19,092 nucleotides of DNA from Zeimonas sp041678445 (GTDB lineage: Bacteria; Pseudomonadota; Gammaproteobacteria; Burkholderiales; Burkholderiaceae_E), in NCBI GenBank assembly GCA_041678445.1, contig JBAYOD010000034.1:1-19092 (forward strand). Direction: 5' to 3'. A program made the translations under genes and the position numbers. Numbering within the stretch: position 1 is the stretch's first letter; the number at the start of each line of letters is the position of its first letter. Shown here in pieces: positions 6,733 through 12,731 of this stretch. A model generated the notes under the pieces. The model did not search any database. It was not told the DNA's origin and worked only from the letters and a program-made list of their open reading frames with translations.

Positions 6733-8163
6733 ATGTACGAGCCGCTCAGCCTATATATCGACGGACAGTTCATCGGCGCAGACGGCCGCAAGACCCAGCC
6801 GGTGACCAACCCGGCCGACGACACCGTACTCGGCCAGCTGCCGCATGCCAGCAGCGAAGACCTCGACCGCGCCCTGGCCGCCGCCCGGCGGGCCTTCGAC
6901 GACTGGAAGCGGGTCGCGCCGCTCGAGCGCAGCGCGATCCTGCGCAAGGCCGCAGCCCTGCTGCGCGAGCGCGCCGAGACGGTTGCCCGCAACATCACCC
7001 TGGACATGGGCAAGCCGCTGGCCGAAGCCCGCGCCGAGATCATGGGCTGCGCCGAGCACATCGAATGGAATGCCGAGGAAGGGCGGCGGATCTACGGCCG
7101 CGTGATTCCGCCGCGCCACCCCGACGTGCGCCAGATGATGGTGCGCGAGCCGGTCGGCGTGTGCGCGGCCTTCACCCCGTGGAACTTCCCGGCCAGCCAG
7201 GCCGTGCGCAAGATCGCCGCCGCCCTCGCGTCGGGCTGCACGCTGATCCTGAAGGGCCCCGAAGACGCGCCGAGCGCCGTCGTCGCCCTGGTGCGCGCGT
7301 TTCACGATGCCGGCCTGCCGGCCGGCGTGCTGAACATGGTCTGGGGCGTGCCGCCGGAAGTGTCCAGGCACCTGATCGAATCGCCGATCGTGCGCAAGAT
7401 CTCGTTCACCGGCTCGGTGCCGGTCGGACGCGAGCTCGCCGCCATGGCGGCCCGGCAGATGAAGCGCAGCACGATGGAGCTCGGCGGCCATTCGCCGGTC
7501 ATCGTGTTCGAGGATGCCGATGTCGACCGCGCAGCCGACCTGCTGCAGGCCTTCAAGTTCCGCAATGCCGGTCAGGTCTGCGTATCGCCCAACCGCTTCT
7601 ACGTCCACGAGAAGATCTACGACCGCTTCCTCGCCCGCTTCATCGAGAAGACCCGCCAGATGAAGGTGGGCTCCGGGCTCGAGGCCGACGTGCGCATGGG
7701 CCCGCTCGCCCACGAACGCCGGCTGCCCACGATGGAAGCCTTCATCGAGGACGCGAGCGTGCGCGGCGCGAGCATCGAGCTGGGCGGCACGCGCTTGTTC
7801 GAACGCGGCCAGTTCTTCGCGCCGACGATCCTCACCGACGTTCCCGAGGACTCGCTGGTCATGACCACCGAGCCCTTCGGACCGATCGCACCGTTCGCAC
7901 GCTTCAGCGATACCGAGGACGTGCTGCGCCGCGCCAACGCCCTGCCCTACGGCCTTGCCGCCTATGTCTTCACCTCGTCGCTGAAGAACGCCCACGCCGC
8001 CGCCAGCGGCCTGGAGGCCGGCAACGTCAACATCAACCACTTCGGCATGGCACTGGCCGAAACCCCGTTCGGCGGGATCAAGGACAGCGGCTGGGGCAGC
8101 GAAGGCGGCCAGGAAACCTTCGACGGCTACCTGAACACCAAGTTCGTCACCCAGCTCAACTGA
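6733..8163 (+). CDS. NAD(P)-dependent aldehyde dehydrogenase, succinate-semialdehyde dehydrogenase-like
   Basis: A 476-residue ALDH superfamily enzyme of the GabD/semialdehyde group, which oxidises an aldehyde to the acid with NAD(P)+. It is complete: the oxyanion Asn151 in PWNFP, the cofactor Lys174 in LILKGPEDAP, FTGSVPVG at 225-232, the general base Glu249 in MELGGHSP, the catalytic Cys283 in NAGQVCVSPNR, TTEPFGPIAP, and the C-terminal PFGGIKDSGWGSEGG. The usual KPxE after the cofactor Lys is KGPE here, a conservative subgroup variant. The start at 6733 has AGGAG at 6719-6723, nine bases upstream; longer in-frame extensions run into the divergent gene. It is divergent from dauA and convergent with an omega-aminotransferase, which would make semialdehydes. 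Likely substrates are succinate semialdehyde, malonate semialdehyde or 4-guanidinobutyraldehyde; sequence alone does not choose. Confidence 0.92.
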   Translation: MYEPLSLYIDGQFIGADGRKTQPVTNPADDTVLGQLPHASSEDLDRALAAARRAFDDWKRVAPLERSAILRKAAALLRERAETVARNITLDMGKPLAEARAEIMGCAEHIEWNAEEGRRIYGRVIPPRHPDVRQMMVREPVGVCAAFTPWNFPASQAVRKIAAALASGCTLILKGPEDAPSAVVALVRAFHDAGLPAGVLNMVWGVPPEVSRHLIESPIVRKISFTGSVPVGRELAAMAARQMKRSTMELGGHSPVIVFEDADVDRAADLLQAFKFRNAGQVCVSPNRFYVHEKIYDRFLARFIEKTRQMKVGSGLEADVRMGPLAHERRLPTMEAFIEDASVRGASIELGGTRLFERGQFFAPTILTDVPEDSLVMTTEPFGPIAPFARFSDTEDVLRRANALPYGLAAYVFTSSLKNAHAAASGLEAGNVNINHFGMALAETPFGGIKDSGWGSEGGQETFDGYLNTKFVTQLN

Positions 8164-8192
8164 GCTGCAGGCCGGAAGGCCGGGGCACTGAA

Positions 8193-8227
8193 GGCCGGGA
8201 GACCGTGCTCACCCCGGTCTCCCGGCC
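8193..8227. terminator. Strong hairpin between convergent genes
   Basis: GGCCGGGAGACCG (8193-8205) and CGGTCTCCCGGCC (8215-8227) form a perfect 13-bp stem with a 9-base loop. It is centred in the 85-bp gap between the convergent aldehyde dehydrogenase and aminotransferase genes. There is no T-tract on either side. Position and strength suggest a bidirectional terminator or transcript-end stabiliser. Confidence 0.7.
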
Positions 8228-8248
8228 GAGCACGGCCCGGTTACCGCC

Positions 8249-9595
8249 TCAGGCAAGCGAGGCAATCACCTTGCGCAGGGTCGTGAAGATCCGGTCGATG
8301 TGGCCGGCGTCGATGATCAGCGGCGGCGACATCGCAATGGTGTCGCCGGTCACACGGATCATCAGCCCGGCATCGAAGGCTTCGACCATCGCCTCGTAGC
8401 CGCGGGCACCCACCTCTCCGGCGCGCGGCGCCAGCTCGATCGCACCCACTAGGCCGATGTTGCGGATGTCGATGACGTTGGGCAGGTCGCGCAGCGAATG
8501 GACGGCGTCTTCCCATGGCTGCTCGAGCGTCGCACCACGGGTCAGCAGGCCCTCTTTCCGGTAGATGTCCAGCGTGGCCAGGCCGGCCGCGCAGGCCAGC
8601 GGATGGCCGGAATAGGTATAGCCGTGGAACAGTTCGATCGTTCCCTGGGGCGCGTTCATGAACGCCTCATGGACCTTGCCGGTCGTGAAGACGGCACCCA
8701 TCGGCACCGCGGCATTGGTCAGCCCCTTGGCCGAGGTGAACAGGTCGGGCTTGACGCCGAAGCGATCGGCCGCAAACGGCGTGCCCAGGCGGCCGAATCC
8801 GGTGATCACCTCGTCGAAGATCAGCAGGATGCCGTACTTGTCGCACAGCGCCCGCAGCCGGTCGAGGTAGCCCTTGGGCGGGATCAGCACGCCGGTGGAG
8901 CCGGCCACCGGCTCGACGATGACCGCGGCGATCGTCTCGGCGCCGTGCAGGGCCACCAGCCGCTCGAGGTCATCGGCCAGATGGGCGCCCCAGGCCGGCT
9001 GGCCGCGCGAGAACGCATTGTGCTCGAGGCTGTGGGTATGCGGCAGGTGATCGACTGCCGGCAGCAACGCGCCCGAGAAGGCCTTGCGGTTGTTGACCAT
9101 GCCGCCGACGGAAATGCCGCCGAAGCCGACACCGTGGTAGCCGCGCTCGCGGCCGATCAGCCGGGTACGCTGGCCCTCGCCGCGGGCCCGGTGATAGGCC
9201 AGCGCGATCTTCAGCGCCGTGTCGACAGACTCGGAACCGGAGTTCACGAAGAAGACCTTCTCGAAGCCTTCCGGGGCGATCTCGATCAGGCGGTTGGCAA
9301 ACTCGAAACCCACCGGGTGGCCGAACTGGAAGGACGGGGCGAAGTCCATGTCGCGCAACTGGCGGGCGGCGGCTTCGACGATCTCTTCGCGGCCATGCCC
9401 GGCGTTCACGCACCACAGGCCCGAGGTGGCATCGATGATCTCGTCGCCCTCCGGGGTGTAGTAGAAAACGCCCTTGGCGCCGGCCACCATCCGTGGCCTG
9501 GCCTTGAACTGACGGTTGGCGGTGAAAGGCATCCACCAGTGGCGCATGTCGACGCCGGTGCCGGCGGCCAGGGACTTGCTCTCGGGGGCATTCAT
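8249..9595 (-). CDS. bauA: Omega-amino acid:pyruvate aminotransferase (BauA type, class III PLP)
   Basis: A 448-residue class III aminotransferase that strongly resembles beta-alanine/omega-amino acid:pyruvate aminotransferases. These move the terminal amino group of beta-alanine, 4-aminobutyrate or similar amines onto pyruvate, yielding alanine and a semialdehyde. Seen: WWMPFTANRQFK near the N-terminus, GLWCVNAGHGREEI, FVNSGSESVDTALKIALAYHRARGEG, RLIGRERGYHGVGFGGISVGG, LPHTHSLEHNAFSRGQP, the PLP Asp in LLIFDEVITGFGRLG, the Schiff-base Lys in TSAKGLTNAAVPMGAV, and FHGYTYSGHPLACAAG. On the minus strand the start has AGAGGAG nine bases upstream. It converges on the aldehyde dehydrogenase, which could oxidise its product, and diverges from the argE-like gene over 186 bp. 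The family is very confident; the true in vivo amine is not known. Confidence 0.92.
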   Translation of the reverse strand: MNAPESKSLAAGTGVDMRHWWMPFTANRQFKARPRMVAGAKGVFYYTPEGDEIIDATSGLWCVNAGHGREEIVEAAARQLRDMDFAPSFQFGHPVGFEFANRLIEIAPEGFEKVFFVNSGSESVDTALKIALAYHRARGEGQRTRLIGRERGYHGVGFGGISVGGMVNNRKAFSGALLPAVDHLPHTHSLEHNAFSRGQPAWGAHLADDLERLVALHGAETIAAVIVEPVAGSTGVLIPPKGYLDRLRALCDKYGILLIFDEVITGFGRLGTPFAADRFGVKPDLFTSAKGLTNAAVPMGAVFTTGKVHEAFMNAPQGTIELFHGYTYSGHPLACAAGLATLDIYRKEGLLTRGATLEQPWEDAVHSLRDLPNVIDIRNIGLVGAIELAPRAGEVGARGYEAMVEAFDAGLMIRVTGDTIAMSPPLIIDAGHIDRIFTTLRKVIASLA

Positions 9596-9721
9596 CTCAT
9601 CGGACTCCTCTGTACGGGCCCGTGCGGGCAGGCGCCGCGCGACGGACCACCCCGCCCGGCAGGGCCGCGGGCGGACGGCGCCCCGCGCGGCTGGGGCTGG
9701 TCTCGGCCATCTGCGGCATGT

Positions 9722-9735
9722 TAGCGCGCTACACT
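9722..9735. promoter_or_regulatory. Palindrome and possible -10 box in divergent bauA/argE region
   Basis: In the 186-bp divergent spacer (9596-9781), TAGCGCGCTA at 9722-9731 is a perfect 10-bp palindrome. It overlaps TACACT (9730-9735), a plausible -10 element for the argE-like gene in a context resembling betaproteobacterial promoters. No convincing -35 was seen. The rest of the spacer is GC-rich and featureless. Confidence 0.3.
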
Positions 9736-9781
9736 GCAGTATCCAAACCCTGCTGGCGGCCTGCCCGGCTGCCGTGCCGAA

Positions 9782-10963
9782 ATGACCGACCTCTCCACTG
9801 CCGCACCGATCGCGACACTCGAACGCCTGGTCGCCTTCGACACCATCAGTTCCAACAGCAACGCCGCCCTGATCGACTGGGCGGCCGAGCGGCTCGAATC
9901 ACTCGGGGCGCAGGTCCTGGTCCAGCATGCGCCGGAACCCGGCAAGGCCAACCTGTTCGCCACCATCGGCCCGACCGACGTCCCCGGCCTGATGCTTTCC
10001 GGCCACTCCGACGTGGTTCCGGTGGCCGGCCAGAACTGGGCGTCCGATCCCTTCGTGCTCACCCGCCGCGGTGACAAGCTGTACGGGCGCGGCTCGGCCG
10101 ACATGAAGGGCTTCATCGCCTGCGTGCTCGACTCCGCGCCGCGCTTCGCGGCGGCGAAACTCAGGCAGCCGCTGCACATCGCGCTGTCATACAACGAAGA
10201 AACCGACATGCACGGCATGCGCCAGCTGGCCGGTCATTTCGCCACCGCGGCCGTCAAGCCTGCGGCCTGCCTGATCGGCGAGCCCACGTCGATGCAGGTG
10301 GTCGTCGCAAACAAGGGCGCGGCCGGCTTCCGGGTCAGGGTGCGTGGTCATTCGGTCCACTCGTCGCTGCGCGACAGCGGCGTCTCGGCAGTCGAGATCG
10401 CGGCCGAGATCATCCACTTCATCGGTACGCTGCAGGCATCGCTGCGCGACGCAGGCCGCCACGACGGCTTCGAGTTCCCCCACACCAGCGTGCATGTCGG
10501 CCGCATCCAGGGCGGGACCGCTCACAACATCACCGCCAGGGACTGCGAGTTCCTGCTCGAGATCCGGGTGCTGCCCGGCAGCCTGCGCGCCGCCGAACTG
10601 ATCGGTCGCGTACAGACCTTCTGCGACGGCCTGCTGCCGGCCATGCAGGCGATCTCGCCCGATTGCGGCATCACGATCGAATCGATCTTCGACACGCCGC
10701 CGCTCGACGAAACGGGCAACACCTATCTGGCCCGGGCGATCATGCCGCTGTGCGGCCACGCCGTACCGGGGCGGGTCAGCTTCGGCACCGAGGCCGGCAT
10801 CCTGCAGGACATCGGCGTTCCCACCGTGGTCTGCGGCCCGGGGCGGATCGCCGTTGCCCACCAGCCCGACGAACACGTCGAGATCGAGCAGCTCGAGCAG
10901 TGCATGAAATTCCTGGGGGTGCTCGCCAACCGGATGGAAGCGGGTCTCGCGCTGCAGGGTTGA
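9782..10963 (+). CDS. argE: ArgE-like M20 deacylase (acetylornithine deacetylase family)
   Basis: A 393-residue M20 zinc peptidase/deacylase of the ArgE/DapE group, which hydrolyses N-acyl amino acids such as N-acetylornithine. Metal ligands are His75 (SGHSDVVPV), Asp107 (GRGSADMKG), the Glu139-Glu140 pair (SYNEETD, the catalytic base and a ligand), Glu167 (IGEPT), and a C-terminal His in GRIAVAHQPDE. The lid/dimerisation domain begins with KGAAGFRVRVRGHSVHSS. ArgE proteins usually read SYDEEVGC where this one reads SYNEETDM, a small departure. Many betaproteobacteria make ornithine through ArgJ, so an ArgE paralogue beside amine and organic-acid genes is more likely catabolic than biosynthetic. 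No clear Shine-Dalgarno precedes the ATG. The symbol reflects family, not proven substrate. Confidence 0.85.
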   Translation: MTDLSTAAPIATLERLVAFDTISSNSNAALIDWAAERLESLGAQVLVQHAPEPGKANLFATIGPTDVPGLMLSGHSDVVPVAGQNWASDPFVLTRRGDKLYGRGSADMKGFIACVLDSAPRFAAAKLRQPLHIALSYNEETDMHGMRQLAGHFATAAVKPAACLIGEPTSMQVVVANKGAAGFRVRVRGHSVHSSLRDSGVSAVEIAAEIIHFIGTLQASLRDAGRHDGFEFPHTSVHVGRIQGGTAHNITARDCEFLLEIRVLPGSLRAAELIGRVQTFCDGLLPAMQAISPDCGITIESIFDTPPLDETGNTYLARAIMPLCGHAVPGRVSFGTEAGILQDIGVPTVVCGPGRIAVAHQPDEHVEIEQLEQCMKFLGVLANRMEAGLALQG

Positions 10964-10971
10964 TCGTGCCC

Positions 10972-11005
10972 CCGCGGTTGCCTGACATCCGCGGTTGCCT
11001 GACAT
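10972..11005 (+). repeat. 17-bp perfect tandem duplication upstream of tctC
   Basis: CCGCGGTTGCCTGACAT is present twice without a gap, at 10972-10988 and 10989-11005, nine bases after the argE-like stop. Each copy carries TTGCCTGACA, which could supply a -35-like element. The second copy abuts and shares one base with the 16-bp palindrome at 11005-11020. The duplication therefore lies in the tctCBA control region. Confidence 0.85.
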
Positions 11006-11020
11006 ACTGGTATACCAGTA
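11005..11020. promoter_or_regulatory. GntR (FadR-type) operator candidate upstream of tctCBA
   Basis: TACTGGTATACCAGTA is a perfect 16-bp palindrome. Its core TGGTATACCA matches the centre of E. coli UxuR/ExuR operators and fits FadR/FCD-type GntR sites in general. It is 84 bp upstream of the tctC start, just after a duplicated stretch with TTGCCTGACA elements, so a bound repressor would overlap the probable promoter. The regulator gene itself is not in the window. Confidence 0.75.
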
Positions 11021-11104
11021 CGATTGCATCCGTCGCCTGCAGTGTCGATCGCGGGCGTAGCCGACGGACACCGCGGCATATCGATAACGAGAGGAGTATC
11101 CAGC

Positions 11105-12085
11105 ATGACACGACGCAAGCTGCTCGGCGCAATGAGCGCCGCCGCAACGGTTCTGACAATGGGCCTGGCCAGCAGTCCGGCCCTGGCTGCCTGGCCGGAG
11201 CGGCCGATCCAGATGGTGGTGGCCTGGGGTGCCGGCGGCGGCACCGATGCCGTGGCCCGCTTCATGGCTGCCGAGCTCGAGAAGTCCCTCGGCCAGCCGG
11301 TCAACGTCGTCAACCGTACCGGCGGCAGCGGCGTCGTCGGGCATCAGGCGATGGCCATGGCCAAGCCCGACGGCTACACGCTGGGCCTGGTCACCGTCGA
11401 GATCACGATGATGCGCCACGCCGGACTCACCCAGCTGAGCTACAAGGACATGACGCCGGTCGCGCTGGTCAACTACGACCCGAACGCGGTGTTCGTGCGC
11501 AACGACTCGCCGATCAAGGACGCCAACGAGCTGCTCGCAGCGGTCAAGGCCAACCCCGGCAAGCTGAAATCGGCCGGCACCGGCCAGGGCGGCATCTGGC
11601 ACCTCGGCCTGGCCGGCATGCTGGTCGAATCCAAGCTGCCGGGCAACGGCGTCACCTGGGTGCCCAGCCAGGGCGCCGCACCGGGTCTGCAGGATCTGGT
11701 CGCCGGCGGCCTCGACATGGTGTCGTGCTCGCTGCCCGAGGCCCGGGCGCTGATCGACGCCGGCCGTGTCCGCCCGCTGGTGCTGATGCACACGCAGCCC
11801 GACGCCCTGTTCCCGAAAGTGCCGCTGCTCAAGGACATCACCGGCAGCGACTGGACCAACGGCGCCTGGCGCGGCATCGTCGGTCCGAAAGGCATGCCGC
11901 AGGAAATCGTCGACAAGCTGGCGCCCGCCATCAAGAAGATCTACGACTCCAAGGCCTACAGCGACTTCCTGGCTTCGCGCGGCTTCGGTGCGGCCTGGGC
12001 CGGACCGGCCGAGTTCGGCGAGTTCATGGCCAAGGAAGACGCGTCCAAGGGCGCGGTCATGAAGGCCGTCGGCCTGGCCAAGTAA
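11105..12085 (+). CDS. tctC: Tripartite tricarboxylate transporter substrate-binding protein (Bug/TctC family)
   Basis: A 326-residue periplasmic binding protein of the Bug (TctC) family, which captures carboxylates and hands them to the TctAB membrane complex. It starts with a signal peptide: MTRRKLLGAM, a hydrophobic core, then cleavage near SPALA-AWPERP at about residue 28. The RRKLL context could allow Tat export, but Sec is equally possible. Mature motifs follow: PERPIQMVVAWGAGGGTDAVAR, LGQPVNVVNRTGGSGVVGHQA, KPDGYTLGLV, GTGQGGIWHLG in the ligand loop, and the WRGIVGPKGMPQEIVDKL hinge region. The start has AGGAG at 11092-11096, eight bases upstream. It is followed by tctB and tctA, making a full system. 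Ligand specificity (citrate, tricarballylate, phthalate, an amino acid or other) cannot be read from the sequence. Confidence 0.93.
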   Translation: MTRRKLLGAMSAAATVLTMGLASSPALAAWPERPIQMVVAWGAGGGTDAVARFMAAELEKSLGQPVNVVNRTGGSGVVGHQAMAMAKPDGYTLGLVTVEITMMRHAGLTQLSYKDMTPVALVNYDPNAVFVRNDSPIKDANELLAAVKANPGKLKSAGTGQGGIWHLGLAGMLVESKLPGNGVTWVPSQGAAPGLQDLVAGGLDMVSCSLPEARALIDAGRVRPLVLMHTQPDALFPKVPLLKDITGSDWTNGAWRGIVGPKGMPQEIVDKLAPAIKKIYDSKAYSDFLASRGFGAAWAGPAEFGEFMAKEDASKGAVMKAVGLAK

Positions 12086-12117
12086 GCCACGGCGCCCACT
12101 GCGCGCCAGGCATCGTC

Positions 12118-12162
12118 CGGTGACCCCGAAGCGCTTCCGTGCCCGCGCCTCGGGGTCCACCG
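12118..12162 (+). promoter_or_regulatory. Intercistronic hairpin after tctC
   Basis: CGGTG-ACCCCGA (12118-12129) pairs with TCGGGGT-C-CACCG (12150-12162), giving a 12-bp stem with a single bulged C and a 20-base loop. It begins 33 bases after the tctC stop, inside the tctC-tctB gap. No T-tract follows. Such hairpins after binding-protein genes commonly protect the upstream message or reduce read-through, giving excess binding protein. Confidence 0.6.
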
Positions 12163-12183
12163 CGACCCTGATCCCGATGGCCG

Positions 12184-12203
12184 GCCCGGAGCGCTTTCCG
12201 GGC
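12184..12203 (+). promoter_or_regulatory. Second hairpin just upstream of tctB
   Basis: GCCCGGA (12184-12190) and TCCGGGC (12197-12203) form a perfect 7-bp stem with a 6-base loop. It ends 20 bases before the tctB Shine-Dalgarno (GAGG at 12223-12226). With the larger hairpin upstream, it makes most of the 150-bp tctC-tctB spacer structured. Confidence 0.5.
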
Positions 12204-12235
12204 ATCCGCTCCGCCCCCACCCGAGGTAGGCAATC

Positions 12236-12697
12236 GTGCGTGTGAACGATGCACTCATCGGCGCAGTCCTGTTGCTGCTGTCGCTGGCCGTCCTGTGGCA
12301 TGTCCGCGACTTCCCGCCGATTCCCGGACAGCGCTATGGTGCCGCGCTGTTCCCCGCCGTCATCGCCGCCGGGCTGGCCATCACCTCGGCCCTGCTGGTG
12401 CGCAAGGGCCTGAAAAGCGGCGAACCGCTGTTCGCGACCGAAACCATCAGCCGGCAAGGCGTGGTGGCCTCGATCACCACGATCGCGGTGCTGGTCTTCT
12501 ACATCCTGTTTGCCGAGTTCCTGGGTTTCGTCCTGTGCGCAGTGCTGCTGCTGGTCGCCCTGATGTGGAGCTATGGGGTGAGCTGGAAGGTGAACCTGCC
12601 GGTTGCAGTCGTCTCGACCCTGGTCATCCATGCCGGCTTCTACCGGGTGCTGAAAGTGCCGCTGCCCTGGGGGCTGCTGCAACCGGTCGCCTGGTAA
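12236..12697 (+). CDS. tctB: Tripartite tricarboxylate transporter small membrane subunit (TctB)
   Basis: A 153-residue integral membrane protein of the TctB family, the small subunit that pairs with TctA. There are four hydrophobic segments: about 6-20, 38-55, 77-108 (a pair) and 120-138. The signature FPPIPGQRYGAALFPAVIAAGL, with the conserved GxxxFP element, follows the first helix, and a Pro-rich tail KVPLPWGLLQP ends the protein, as usual. The likely start is GTG at 12236 with GAGGTAGG upstream; GTG at 12242 is an alternative. It lies 150 bp after tctC and 34 bp before tctA, on the same strand. Confidence 0.9.
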   Translation: MRVNDALIGAVLLLLSLAVLWHVRDFPPIPGQRYGAALFPAVIAAGLAITSALLVRKGLKSGEPLFATETISRQGVVASITTIAVLVFYILFAEFLGFVLCAVLLLVALMWSYGVSWKVNLPVAVVSTLVIHAGFYRVLKVPLPWGLLQPVAW

Positions 12698-12731
12698 GCG
12701 ACGCAAACGACGCAAGCGACGGGGAGAAATC

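Noticed and set aside
7065..8399. Plus-strand 444-codon frame and minus-strand 429-codon frame (6751-8040) over the aldehyde dehydrogenase
   Set aside because: The aldehyde dehydrogenase frame carries all catalytic motifs. The alternatives are Arg/Pro- or His/Gly-rich shadows.
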